Origin: Desulfuromonas sp.
GTDB taxonomy: Bacteria; Desulfobacterota; Desulfuromonadia; Desulfuromonadales; BM501
Assembly (NCBI RefSeq): GCF_002868845.1
Contig: NZ_PKUB01000038.1
Coordinates: forward strand, 42,329-106,328
Reading direction: 5' to 3'
DNA length: 64,000 bases
Shown here piece after piece: positions 51,772 through 61,931 of the stretch (positions within the stretch are counted from its first letter, which is position 1; each line of letters opens with the position of its first letter). The notes beneath the pieces were generated by a model, which saw nothing but the letters and a program-made list of their open reading frames with translations, ran no database searches and was not told where the DNA came from. The position numbers were made by a program, and so were the translations under genes.

Positions 51772-52020
51772 CTAGTGGAAAAGATCTTCCAGGTTCTCTG
51801 TGCTTGGCGTGGGGCGCAGGGTGCAGTTGGCGCAGGGGCTGGCCCTGGCCGGTTTGGCTTCCAGCAGGGAGCAGTGGGGGCAGGTGGATGCGATGGGGTC
51901 CCAGGTCGGGTGCTTTTCGGCCTTGGGGGCGCAGCCGGGCGCGACGCCGAGAAGCAGGAAGAGGCACCCGAACAGAAAGGCGCTCAGGGGGGCACGACGG
52001 GAACGGGTTGGCTCGATCAT
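51772..52020 (-). CDS. Small putative lipoprotein with two CxxC pairs
   Basis: An 82-residue protein. A basic N-terminus and hydrophobic segment (about 11-29) end in VAPGC, a slightly atypical lipobox with Cys30. The mature part has CPHC and CANC, able to bind one zinc or form disulfides. ATG 52020 follows GGAGGA at good spacing on the minus strand. A terminator lies 35 bp after the stop. It may be the end of the ntrC transcript, but there is a 124-bp gap to the small membrane gene. Not recognised. Confidence 0.6.
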   Translation of the reverse strand: MIEPTRSRRAPLSAFLFGCLFLLLGVAPGCAPKAEKHPTWDPIASTCPHCSLLEAKPARASPCANCTLRPTPSTENLEDLFH

Positions 52021-52143
52021 GATTGATTCCTCCGGTTCGGTGATCTCCGGGGTCAAGTATAATCGGGCTTTCGGTCAAGGCAAGGAGGGGGCGGCGGGTT
52101 CGGCGGAAAGGGAAGGCGGCTGCAGTCCGCCCAATGGGGCTGT

Positions 52144-52272
52144 CTAGAATCTCAGCCAGAGCAGGACCGAGAAGCTGAGGGCGACAACGACGCTTCCGGC
52201 CATGGCATAGAGGAGGTAGTCGAGGAAACTGCGTTCCCTGGTTGGGTTCCGTCTGGATTTTGATTCTGGCAT
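52144..52272 (-). CDS. 42-residue single-pass membrane peptide
   Basis: A very short frame. MPESKSRRNPTRERSF is a basic head, followed by a hydrophobic helix (about 18-40, LLYAMAGSVVVALSFSVLLW) and RF at the end. ATG 52272 has GGCGGG nine or so bases upstream. It lies 209 bp after ntrC on the same strand. The basic-inside topology is convincing, but there is no homology that I recognise, so this remains tentative. Confidence 0.45.
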   Translation of the reverse strand: MPESKSRRNPTRERSFLDYLLYAMAGSVVVALSFSVLLWLRF

Positions 52273-52481
52273 GCTCTACCCGCCTTTGGGAATAGAATGT
52301 TTGAACTTCGGGCGTGACCGGTGGAAATGCAGGGGCTCAGGGGAGGCCCCGAGAATGTCCCGTCTACGGCTCCTACCATAGCCCCCCCGGACCTCCCGGG
52401 GTACGTGGATCGCCGTATCAATGGAGGGCCGAAGGGACAAGGCGGGACTGTGCATTTGAACACCGGTTGTGCCGCCGGGAA

Positions 52482-53915
<1,434 letters not shown>

Positions 53916-53939
53916 GTTCGGGTGTGCCTTTCCTTTTGC

Positions 53940-55082
53940 TCAGGTATTGGTCTTCCCGGCGCTTTTGGCCGGGGTCGACCCGGGGCGCAGGAAGGGGAGG
54001 GAGACGGCGAAAACCGTTCCCCTTCCCGGGGAACTTTCGACCTTGAGAAATCCGCGGTGCTCGCTGACGATTTTCTGGCAGGTGGCCAGCCCCAGGCCGC
54101 TCCCCTTGGTTTTGGAGGTATAGAAGGGGGTGAAGATCTGGTCGATTTCCTCGGCCGGTATCCCTCGCCCGGTGTCGCGGACCTGCACCACGATAAGGGG
54201 AACGGGGCGTCCCCCCGGGTGATTGAAATGGAGTTCCGAGGCGACCTTGGTGACGATCTCGACCACGCCCTTCTGCTCGATGGCATCGGCGGCGTTCTTG
54301 ATGAGGTTGAGAAAGAGCCGGGTGAGCAGGTTCTCGTCTCCGTGGATGGGCGGAATGCTCGGATCCAGGTTGAGCTGGAATCTGATCTCCTTGCCTCGGT
54401 GGGCCTCTCGCTGGAAAAGGACGATGTCGTCGAGGATTTTTGCCAGGTTGACTTCGGTCCACTCGGGAGGGCGCGGACGGGCCAGATCCATAAGCTCCTC
54501 GATAATGCCGTTGACCCGCTCCACCTCCTTGATCATCACCTCGGTGTATTCCTGCAGAGCGCTTTGTCCGGGTAGTTCCATGGCCAGAAGCTGGGCGGCA
54601 CCCTTGATGCCCCCGAGGGGGTTTTTTATCTCGTGGGCCAGACCGGCCGCAAGGGTCCCGAGCATGGAGAGGCGGTCGGCTCGCCGCACCGCGGATTCCA
54701 GTTCCCGCACCCGGGACAGATCGCGAATGATCAGGACCGCCCCTTCCTGTTCGCCCTCGGCGGTGAAAATCGGCGAAACCGAGATGTTCACCGGCAGGGG
54801 CGGGGCGGCGGGGCGGTTCAGCAGGAGGTCCTCGTGGCCGGAAATGGAGCGGCCCTCCCGGATGGCGGTTCGGACAAGGTAGAGCAGGGCCTCCTGGCCG
54901 ATGAACAACTCCTCGTAGGGACGTTCGAGGCACTGGCGCTCAGAGAGGCCCGTGTACGACTGTGCCGCCGGGTTGAACAGGGCGATGCGCCCGTCCCTGC
55001 CGATGGCCACCACTCCGCGATCGAGGCTTTCCAGGACTCGGATGTAGACCTGGGGGTCTGGGGCAATGCTGGTTTTTTTCAC
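53940..55082 (-). CDS. ntrB: Nitrogen regulation sensor kinase NtrB
   Basis: A 380-residue cytoplasmic PAS histidine kinase. The PAS domain (about 10-120) is followed by HisKA with GLAHEIKNPLGGIKGAAQLL (NtrB-type H-box) and a HATPase with DTGRGIPAEEIDQIF and GSGLGLATCQKIV. No membrane segment is present, as expected of NtrB, which responds to PII. GTG 55082 overlaps the dusB stop (GTGA) and has GGAGGAG upstream. The frame stays open far upstream, but that part lies antiphase over dusB. Confidence 0.93.
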   Translation of the reverse strand: MKKTSIAPDPQVYIRVLESLDRGVVAIGRDGRIALFNPAAQSYTGLSERQCLERPYEELFIGQEALLYLVRTAIREGRSISGHEDLLLNRPAAPPLPVNISVSPIFTAEGEQEGAVLIIRDLSRVRELESAVRRADRLSMLGTLAAGLAHEIKNPLGGIKGAAQLLAMELPGQSALQEYTEVMIKEVERVNGIIEELMDLARPRPPEWTEVNLAKILDDIVLFQREAHRGKEIRFQLNLDPSIPPIHGDENLLTRLFLNLIKNAADAIEQKGVVEIVTKVASELHFNHPGGRPVPLIVVQVRDTGRGIPAEEIDQIFTPFYTSKTKGSGLGLATCQKIVSEHRGFLKVESSPGRGTVFAVSLPFLRPGSTPAKSAGKTNT

Positions 55083-56059
55083 GGATGCTCCTCCGCCAGC
55101 GGGGTCGCGCCGGAGAAGAAATCCTCCATGGCCTGACGAACCTCCTCGACGGTCTGCAGTCGGTTGATCAGGGTGCGGAAGGCCGTGGCTCCGGGCAGGC
55201 CGCGGGAGTACCAGGCCAGGTGTTTGCGCATGTCCAGCACCGCTTTTTTGCTGTCGAAGGATTCCAGGAAGAGGTTCAGGTGCAGCAGGGCGGCCTGCAG
55301 CCGTTCCGGCGGGGAGGGAGGCGCCGGCTTCAGGCCCCTTTGCAGGGCCAGGATGTCCCGGATAAGCCAGGGGTTGCCGTAAGCGCCCCGGCCGACCATA
55401 ACTGCGTCGCAGCCCGTCTGCCGAAGCATCGCCAGGGCGTCTTCGGCGTTGAAGATGTCGCCGCTGCCGATCACGGGGACCGCCAGAGTTTCTTTGAGGC
55501 GGCGGATGTGCTCCCAGTCGGCCTGCCCGCTGAAACCCTGGCTGCGGGTGCGCGGGTGGAGGGTGACCGCGTCGGCCCCCTCGGAGGCGGCGATGCGGCC
55601 GACCTCGAGGAAGTTGACCGATTGGTGGTCCCACCCGGAGCGGATCTTCACCGTCAGCGGTAGGTCTGTGGCGCGTCGCACTGCCGCCACGACCTTGCCG
55701 GCCTTGACGGGATCGCGCAGCAGGGCGCTGCCCGCGCCGTTGCGCACGACTTTGGGGACCGGGCATCCCAGGTTCAGGTCGAGCAGTTCGCCGTCGGCGT
55801 TGACCTGCTGGGCCGCCTCTGCGAGCACTTCGGGGTCCTCCCCGAACAGTTGGATGCCGAGGGGGCGTTCGCCGGGCCGGGAACGCAGCAGTTCCCGGGT
55901 GCGACGGCCGGCCCGAATCAGGCCGTTGGCGCTCACCATCTCGGTGAAGACCAGGCCCGCTCCGAACCCTTTCATGAGCCGGCGGTAGGGCAGGTCGGTG
56001 ATTCCCGCCATGGGGGCGAGGATCACGTTGTTGTCTATGGTCAGATTGGCGATGCGCAT
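55079..56059 (-). CDS. dusB: tRNA-dihydrouridine synthase B
   Basis: A 326-residue flavoenzyme reducing uridines in tRNA D-loops. LAPMAGITDLPYR is the FMN-binding N-terminus, LNLGCPVPKVVRNGAGSALL holds the catalytic Cys (in LGCP), and VIGSGDIF and MVGRGAYGNPW complete the barrel. ATG 56059 fits the family N-terminus (RIANLTIDNNVILAPMAG, shown in part); codons upstream are unconserved. It is the first gene of dusB-ntrB-ntrC. Confidence 0.94.
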   Translation of the reverse strand: MRIANLTIDNNVILAPMAGITDLPYRRLMKGFGAGLVFTEMVSANGLIRAGRRTRELLRSRPGERPLGIQLFGEDPEVLAEAAQQVNADGELLDLNLGCPVPKVVRNGAGSALLRDPVKAGKVVAAVRRATDLPLTVKIRSGWDHQSVNFLEVGRIAASEGADAVTLHPRTRSQGFSGQADWEHIRRLKETLAVPVIGSGDIFNAEDALAMLRQTGCDAVMVGRGAYGNPWLIRDILALQRGLKPAPPSPPERLQAALLHLNLFLESFDSKKAVLDMRKHLAWYSRGLPGATAFRTLINRLQTVEEVRQAMEDFFSGATPLAEEHP

Positions 56060-56500
56060 CGGAATTTTCCGGGGAATCAATTGTCCTGTCCCGGCGGGAG
56101 TCGGGACTGCCCGAGCCGTGATGTGTGGCAGCGAAGGGGCGCCAGCGGGTTTCGATGACTCGAGGCAGGGTTGCATAAATTTTGCGCATTTTAGCATGGG
56201 GCAGGGCGAGAAGCAAAAGGAAATAAGGGCCTTTGGATGAATACTGTATACAAAATAATACTTGACTTTTTCCCCCGTTTTGTTAGAACAATATTTGATA
56301 TTTCATGTATGGCATGGTCGTTCCAGAAGCTTCTACCCGGTAGGCCAGCGCCGATACCCGTCCGGTAAAAAAGCCATAAAGAGGGCCCTTGGGCCCGCCG
56401 GAAGAGGGGGCGGTGTATTTTTCCCTTCGGGGGGCAAATGGTATTTCGGCTGGCGGGACACCCGTTCCGCCTATTTTCATTTCACTAAAGGAGAGAGAGT
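56060..56500. other. Divergent control region between dusB and gltA
   Basis: 441 bp without a credible gene. It holds the gltA promoter, an 8-bp palindrome TGTATACA (56245-56252) 10 bp upstream of its -35 that could be a GntR-type operator, and a long GC-rich gltA leader with possible hairpins (for example GGGCCC/GGGCCC near 56380-56395). No separate dusB promoter is obvious. Confidence 0.6.
56262..56289 (+). promoter_or_regulatory. Candidate promoter of gltA
   Basis: TTGACT (56262-56267), 16 bp spacer, TAGAAC (56284-56289). Start near 56296 leaves a leader of about 205 nt. Confidence 0.5.
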
Positions 56501-57814
56501 ATGTCGACACTGAAGCAAGTCCTGGCCCAGAAGATCGCAGAGCATCGTCCCCGCACCACCCGCCTCGTCAAAGAATTCGGCGACACGAAGTTAGGTGATG
56601 TGACCATGGCTCAGGCCATCGGCGGCGCCCGTGGCATCAAGTGCCTTGTCACCGATATCTCCTACCTGGACCCGATGGAAGGCATCCGCTTCCGCGGCAA
56701 GACCATTCCCGAGACCTTCGCTGCACTGCCCAAGGTTCCCGGTTCTGACTATCCCTACGTCGAAGGCTTCTGGTACATGCTGCTGACCGGCGACGTGCCG
56801 ACCATGGAGCAGACTCTCGAGGTCGTCGAAGACTGTAAAGAGCGCTCCCAGGTTCCCCAGTACGTCATCGACGTGCTGCGCGCCCTGCCCCGCGACAGCC
56901 ACCCGATGGCCATGTTCTCCGCCGCCATCGTCGCCATGCAGCGCGACTCCGTCTTCGCCGCCAAATACGCTTCCGGCAAGTTCAACAAAATGACCTGCTG
57001 GGAAGAGATGTACGAGGACGCCAACAACCTGATGGCCAAGCTCGGCCCGATCGGCGCCTACATCTACCGCATGAAGTACATGGGCGACACCCACATCGAG
57101 GCCGATCCCAACCTCGACATGGGCGGCAACTTCGCCCGCATGATGGGCATCCCCGCTCCCTACGACGATGTCGCCCGGATGTACTTCATCCTCCACTCCG
57201 ACCACGAGTCCGGCAACGTCTCTGCCCACACGACTCACCTGGTCGCCTCGGCCCTTTCTGATGCCTACTACGCCTACAGCGCCGGCATCAACGGCCTCGC
57301 CGGCCCCCTGCACGGCCTCGCCAACGAGGAAGTGCTGCGCTGGACCCAGAACTTCATGGCCAAGCTCGGCGGCGAAGTGCCCACCGAAGAAGGTCTCAAG
57401 AAAGCCCTGTGGGACACCCTCAACAGCGGTCAGGTCATCCCCGGTTACGGTCACGCCGTTCTGCGCAAGACCGACCCCCGCTACACCTCGCAGCGTGAAT
57501 TCTGCATGAAGACCGAAGGTCTCAAAGACTACCCGCTCTTCCAGCTCGTCAAGATGATCTTCGAAGTTGCCCCCGACGTCCTGACCGAGCATGGCAAGGC
57601 CAAGAACCCCTGGCCGAACGTCGATGCCCAGTCCGGCGTCATCCAGTGGTACTACGGCGTCACCCAGTACGAGTTCTACACCGTTCTGTTCGGTGTTGGC
57701 CGCGCCCTCGGCTGCCTCGCCAACATCACCTGGGACCGCGCTCTGGGCTACGGCATCGAGCGTCCCAAGTCCGTCACCACTGCCATGCTCGAAGACGCTG
57801 CCGGCATCAAGTAA
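56501..57814 (+). CDS. gltA: Citrate synthase, eukaryote-like (Geobacteraceae type)
   Basis: A 437-residue citrate synthase that commits acetyl-CoA and oxaloacetate to the TCA cycle. The catalytic histidines are in SAGINGLAGPLHGLANEE and GYGHAVLRKTDPR. MTCWEEMYEDANNLMAKLG, HTTHLVASALSDAYY and the N-terminus with SYLDPMEGIRFRG resemble mitochondrial enzymes, as reported for Geobacteraceae, rather than E. coli GltA. AAGGAG (56488-56493) precedes ATG by 7 bp. Codon use is strongly biased to C-ending codons, typical of a highly expressed gene. Monocistronic, with its own terminator. Confidence 0.97.
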   Translation: MSTLKQVLAQKIAEHRPRTTRLVKEFGDTKLGDVTMAQAIGGARGIKCLVTDISYLDPMEGIRFRGKTIPETFAALPKVPGSDYPYVEGFWYMLLTGDVPTMEQTLEVVEDCKERSQVPQYVIDVLRALPRDSHPMAMFSAAIVAMQRDSVFAAKYASGKFNKMTCWEEMYEDANNLMAKLGPIGAYIYRMKYMGDTHIEADPNLDMGGNFARMMGIPAPYDDVARMYFILHSDHESGNVSAHTTHLVASALSDAYYAYSAGINGLAGPLHGLANEEVLRWTQNFMAKLGGEVPTEEGLKKALWDTLNSGQVIPGYGHAVLRKTDPRYTSQREFCMKTEGLKDYPLFQLVKMIFEVAPDVLTEHGKAKNPWPNVDAQSGVIQWYYGVTQYEFYTVLFGVGRALGCLANITWDRALGYGIERPKSVTTAMLEDAAGIK

Positions 57815-57853
57815 ACAGAGTCATCTGCTACATCACGTTTTTATCTTGATTAC

Positions 57854-57883
57854 GGGGGTACCCATTGGGTGCCCCCTTTTTTT
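57854..57883 (+). terminator. Terminator of gltA
   Basis: 10-bp arms (57854-57863 and 57867-57876, one G-T wobble) followed by seven T. Confidence 0.85.
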
Positions 57884-57967
57884 ATTTGTCCGGGGTTAAG
57901 GGACCCTGAAGAAGGGGCAGGACAGGTACCGGGGCTGGGGTATAAGACTGTGAACGAGCCGCCGGAG

Positions 57968-57996
57968 AAAAAAAAAAGGGGCCGCGTGGCGGCCCC
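57968..57996 (-). terminator. Terminator of the methyltransferase gene
   Basis: On the minus strand 8-bp arms (GGGGCCGC/GCGGCCCC, 57996-57989 and 57985-57978) are followed by about ten T (complement of 57977-57968). It lies 24 bp after the stop. Confidence 0.83.
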
Positions 57997-58020
57997 GTAG
58001 GATGTTGGTGTCGGATTTTC

Positions 58021-58809
58021 CTACTTTTTTTCCGGCCGGGTGGCGTAGATGAGCAGTTTCTGGTCGGTGTAGCTTTCGATCTCACCGGCGAAGGTCTCCA
58101 CATGGAAGTGGTCTTGGATCTTGGCCGGAGCCTCGAGGAAATGACGGATGAGTTCCTGGCTGGTCTTCTGGTTCAGGCCTGCGCGCAGGGCCCATTCACG
58201 GAAATCGTGGGTTTTTGGGAAAACCTTTGTCTCGTGGAGGTCGAAGCCCGCTTCCTTGACCATGTCGACCCATTCCTTCTCGCTGAAGGAGCGGACGTTA
58301 GTCGGGTCACGCATCTTTTCCATTTCTTGGGACCAGTCCGCGATTTCCGGGTCCTCTGGTCGAAGGGTGTCGATGATCACCATGCGCCCGCCCCGCCGCA
58401 GGACCCGGTGGAATTCCCGCAGGGCGCGGGGAACGTCGGGGAAGTGATGAGGGGCGATGCGGCAGGTAAGGAGGGTGAAGGAGCCGGCGGGAACGGGAAG
58501 GTCCTCTGCATCGGCCTCACGGAAGGTAACGTTGTCAACCCCCCCCTCTTCGGCGATGTACTCCTGGGCTTTATTGAGCATTTGCATGGTCAGGTAGGAG
58601 GCGACTACGCTTCGCACCATCGGCGCGAAGTACAGGGCGGTGTGACCGCCGCCACAGGCCACGTCGAGGAGGTGGTCCTCGGGGGTCGGCTGAAGCAGGT
58701 GTGCGGCGTAGGCGAGGTCCTCTCCCCCGGCAAAACCCCGGTCGCGGACGTACCCCTCGGCGCTTCGGCCGAACTGCTCCTTGACTCGGTCCTTGAATTC
58801 TTTTTTCAT
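58021..58809 (-). CDS. Class I SAM-dependent methyltransferase (UbiE/MenG-like)
   Basis: A 262-residue methyltransferase. Motif I LDVACGGGHTAL, post-motif READAEDLPVPAGSF and motif III LRRGGRMVIIDTL define a Rossmann class I fold of the UbiE/Coq5 type. FGRSAEGYVRDRG at the N-terminus is also UbiE-like. The substrate is unknown; a quinone or small-molecule role is possible, since true MenG/UbiE proteins are about this length. It is monocistronic with a clear terminator. No strong ribosome-binding site is visible before ATG. Confidence 0.85.
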   Translation of the reverse strand: MKKEFKDRVKEQFGRSAEGYVRDRGFAGGEDLAYAAHLLQPTPEDHLLDVACGGGHTALYFAPMVRSVVASYLTMQMLNKAQEYIAEEGGVDNVTFREADAEDLPVPAGSFTLLTCRIAPHHFPDVPRALREFHRVLRRGGRMVIIDTLRPEDPEIADWSQEMEKMRDPTNVRSFSEKEWVDMVKEAGFDLHETKVFPKTHDFREWALRAGLNQKTSQELIRHFLEAPAKIQDHFHVETFAGEIESYTDQKLLIYATRPEKK

Positions 58810-58978
58810 AGCAACTCCAAGATGTCCCCATTATAACAGCCGGGATTGAAAATGCTTGCGCCACCCGCGGGTATCTGCTAAGAATTTTAGCGGGTTATTC
58901 CCTCTTTGAAAGTGGTCCGGGCCGGATTTTCGGGGTTGCCGAACCGGCGGGGGCCGTATCGAGCCGCGGGACGATAGC

Positions 58979-59929
58979 ATGAAAAAGGTGAGTTTGGGAA
59001 GTACGCAAATGCGGGTCTGCCCACTGGTTTTCGGGACCCTGCCGCTCGGGCCTCTGCAGGCCAACTTTTCTCCGGCGCAGGGGGGGGCTCTGATCCGCCA
59101 CGCCCTCGAGCGCGGGGTCGATCTGCTCGACACGGCGGAACTCTACGAGACCTATCCCCATATCCGCGCCGGCCTTGACGGTTACCGGGGCGAGGTGCGC
59201 ATTGCCACCAAGACCCACGCCTCCGACGCTCCAACCGCCCGGAGCCACGTGGAGCGGGCCCTGCGCGAACTGGCCGTTGACCGACTCGACATCGTCCTTC
59301 TGCACGGCGCCCGCTTGGCCGACCCCTTCGTCGAACGCGGGGCGGTTCTCGATGAACTGCTGCGGCTCCGGGATGAGGGCAAAATCCTCCATGTCGGGCT
59401 CTCCTCCCACTACATTTGCGCGGTGCGCAAGGCGGCGCTTCACCCCGACATCGACGTCGTCCACCCTCTGATCAACCGCAAAGGCATGGGGATTCTCGAC
59501 GGCGACGCATCCGAGATGGCCGGGGCCATCGCCGCCCTCTCCCGGGCGGGCAAAGGGGTCTACGCAATGAAGGCCCTCGCCGGGGGCAATCTCATTTCCG
59601 AAGCCTTGGCCAGCCTCGATTACGTGCGCGGTCTGCCCGGGGTCGACGGGGTTGCGGTGGGGATGCTTTCCGAGGCCGAAATCGAGGCCAACCTCGCCCT
59701 CTTTGCGGACCAAGAGCCGGACGTTGCGCTCTGGGAGGAACTCTCCAAGAGGCGGCGCCGGCTGCGCATCATGGACCGGTTCTGCAAGGGGTGCGGGGCC
59801 TGCGTCCCGGCCTGCACCAACGACGCCCTGGTCATCGAGGATGGCAAGGCCCGGGTGCTGGAGGAGAAGTGCATCCTCTGCGGCTACTGCGCCGCCGCCT
59901 GCCCCGAGTTCATCATCCGGGTGGTCTGA
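58979..59929 (+). CDS. Aldo/keto reductase fused to a 2[4Fe-4S] ferredoxin domain
   Basis: A 316-residue oxidoreductase. The aldo/keto reductase barrel (about 1-250) keeps the catalytic tetrad: Asp and Tyr in DLLDTAELYE, Lys in ATKTHA and His in IVLLHGA. The C-terminal 60 residues carry two clusters, CKGCGACVPAC and CILCGYCAAACP. This fusion is common in strict anaerobes, where the ferredoxin may supply or accept electrons; the substrate is unknown. ATG 58979 starts a monocistronic unit divergent from the methyltransferase. Confidence 0.88.
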   Translation: MKKVSLGSTQMRVCPLVFGTLPLGPLQANFSPAQGGALIRHALERGVDLLDTAELYETYPHIRAGLDGYRGEVRIATKTHASDAPTARSHVERALRELAVDRLDIVLLHGARLADPFVERGAVLDELLRLRDEGKILHVGLSSHYICAVRKAALHPDIDVVHPLINRKGMGILDGDASEMAGAIAALSRAGKGVYAMKALAGGNLISEALASLDYVRGLPGVDGVAVGMLSEAEIEANLALFADQEPDVALWEELSKRRRRLRIMDRFCKGCGACVPACTNDALVIEDGKARVLEEKCILCGYCAAACPEFIIRVV

Positions 59930-60064
59930 GGCGGCCCGCCAGCCGGGCGGGGACACCCGTGGCCTGCGGCAACAGGATCAATCGAGAGCAGGGCCGCTGC
60001 CTGCTACCCCTAGCGGTTCCTGATGAAGTGCTTGAAATTATTGGATTTTATTTGTGGCGCCGTG

Positions 60065-60100
60065 CCCCCCCCATGACGCCCCCCCCCCCAAGGTCCCCCC
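60065..60100 (+). repeat. Homopolymeric C tracts (C8, C11, C6)
   Basis: Runs of C at 60065-60072, 60079-60089 and 60095-60100 lie within 36 bp, about 130 bp upstream of the ribonucleotide reductase start. On the other strand they are G tracts able to form a G-quadruplex. Copy number may be variable or misassembled. Confidence 0.8.
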
Positions 60101-60227
60101 TTTTCTGAAACGCTCGGACTGAAAAAAGTTATCGTCGGACTCCTCCGCTTATTTTTCAGAACCCCCCGAAGGCCCGTCGGCCAGGTTTTGCTATGCTTGT
60201 GACAGACCCTCTCCCGACGAGGTGGCC

Positions 60228-61880
60228 ATGTCTCTCGACCTTTCCCCAAACGCCCTCATCGCTCTTCAGGCCCGCTACCTGCGCAAGGACCCCGAAGGGC
60301 GGGTGATCGAAACCCCCGAGGGGATGCTGCGCCGCGTGGCCCGCAGCATTGCCGCCGCCGAGGAGCGCTGGACCGGCAAGGAGGGGGTGCGGCGGGCCGA
60401 GAAGCGCTTCTACGACCTGATGGCCTCTCTGGCCTTCCTTCCCAACAGCCCCACCCTGATGAACGCCGGCAACGGCCTCGGACAGCTCTCGGCCTGCTTC
60501 GTTCTCCCGGTGGGCGATTCCCTCCCCGAGATCTTCAACACCCTGCGTGACGCGGCCCTCATTCAGCAGAGCGGCGGCGGGACCGGCTTTGCCTTCTCAC
60601 GGCTTCGCCCGGCAGGGGACCAGGTGCGCAGCACCATGGGCATCTCCTCCGGGCCGGTCTCCTTTATGCGCGTCTACAACGCCGCCACCGAGGCCGTCAA
60701 GCAGGGGGGGGCGAGGCGCGGCGCCAACATGGGGGTTCTGCGGGTCGACCATCCCGACATCCTGGAGTTCATTTGTGCCAAGGACGGGGAGGGGGAGCTG
60801 GCCAACTTTAACATCTCGGTGGCGCTCAGCGATGCCTTCATGGAAGCCCTCTCGGCAGGGGAGGACTATCCCTTGGTCAACCCGAGAACCGGCCTCGAGG
60901 CGGGGAGGCTGGAGGCGGAGGAGGTGTTCGGGGCGATCGCCGAGCAGGCCTGGAAAAACGGCGAACCCGGGGTGATTTTCCTCGGCCCGGTCAACGCCGA
61001 CCACCCGGCCAGCCACCTCGGGCAGATCGAAGCCACCAACCCCTGTGGCGAGGAGCCGCTGCTGCCCTGCGAGTCGTGCAACCTCGGCTCCCTTAACCTG
61101 GTGAAGCTCGCGGATGCAAAGGGGCGAATCGACTTTCACCGCCTCGGCGAGGCGGTGCGCTGGGCGGTGCGTTTTCTGGACGACGTCATCGAGGTTAACC
61201 GCTACCCCCTGCCGGCCATCGCTGAGACGACCCGCCGCACCCGGAAGATCGGCCTCGGGGTCATGGGATTTGCCGACCTGCTCCTGCTCCGCGGAGTGCC
61301 CTACGGCAGCGATGCGGCCCTCGAGGCGGCCGAGGAGGTCATGGCCTACATTCGCCAGGAGTCGGTGGCCGTCTCCGAGGAACTGGCCCGGGAGCGCGGC
61401 CCTTATCCGGGGTTCGGAGGAAGCCTTCGCCAGCGCGAGGGGGGGGCGCCGATGCGCAACGCCACGGTCAACACCATCGCCCCCACCGGGACCTTGAGCC
61501 TCATCTCCGGGGTCTCCAGCGGTATCGAACCTGTCTTTGCCTTTGAATACGAGCGCCACGTGCTCGGCACCGTCCTGCAGGAGGTCCACCCCCTCTACAG
61601 CCGGTGCCGACAGGGGGGGCGGCAGCTCGACCCCGAGGTGTTTGTCACCGCCCGGGAGATCGCCCCGAAGTGGCACGTGAGAATGCAGGCGGCCTTTCAA
61701 AAGTACGTGGACAACGCCGTCTCCAAGACCATCAATTTTCCCGCGGGAGGGACGGTGGAGGAGGTCAAGGAGGCCTTCCTGCTCGCCTATGAGCTGGGGT
61801 GCAAGGGCCTGACGGTCTACCGGGATCGGAGCCGGCGCAGCCAGGTGCTCAACGTGTGCGACAGCAAGTGCTCTCTTTAG
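60228..61880 (+). CDS. nrdJ: Adenosylcobalamin-dependent (class II) ribonucleotide reductase, short form
   Basis: A 550-residue B12-dependent reductase making deoxyribonucleotides. LSACFVLPVGDS holds the first redox Cys, QQSGGGTGFAFSRLRP and the finger-loop motif NPCGEEPLLPCESCNLGS carries the thiyl-radical Cys, and NTIAPTGTLSLISGVSSG follows. The protein ends soon after GCKGLTVYRDRSRRSQVL with a CDSKC tail. It lacks both an N-terminal ATP cone and the long C-terminal zinc-binding extension of 700-900-residue relatives. ATG 60228 (GAGG five bases upstream) is preferred to GTG 60222. No cobalamin riboswitch is seen upstream. Confidence 0.92.
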   Translation: MSLDLSPNALIALQARYLRKDPEGRVIETPEGMLRRVARSIAAAEERWTGKEGVRRAEKRFYDLMASLAFLPNSPTLMNAGNGLGQLSACFVLPVGDSLPEIFNTLRDAALIQQSGGGTGFAFSRLRPAGDQVRSTMGISSGPVSFMRVYNAATEAVKQGGARRGANMGVLRVDHPDILEFICAKDGEGELANFNISVALSDAFMEALSAGEDYPLVNPRTGLEAGRLEAEEVFGAIAEQAWKNGEPGVIFLGPVNADHPASHLGQIEATNPCGEEPLLPCESCNLGSLNLVKLADAKGRIDFHRLGEAVRWAVRFLDDVIEVNRYPLPAIAETTRRTRKIGLGVMGFADLLLLRGVPYGSDAALEAAEEVMAYIRQESVAVSEELARERGPYPGFGGSLRQREGGAPMRNATVNTIAPTGTLSLISGVSSGIEPVFAFEYERHVLGTVLQEVHPLYSRCRQGGRQLDPEVFVTAREIAPKWHVRMQAAFQKYVDNAVSKTINFPAGGTVEEVKEAFLLAYELGCKGLTVYRDRSRRSQVLNVCDSKCSL

Positions 61881-61931
61881 GGGGGCAGGCAGGGCGAGAC
61901 TTCTCGGGAGGGGGGCTCTCGAGAGTTCCTG

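Noticed and set aside
59930..60227. Possible cobalamin riboswitch upstream of the B12-dependent reductase
   Set aside because: No B12-box-like sequence or the expected conserved core is found in these 298 bp.
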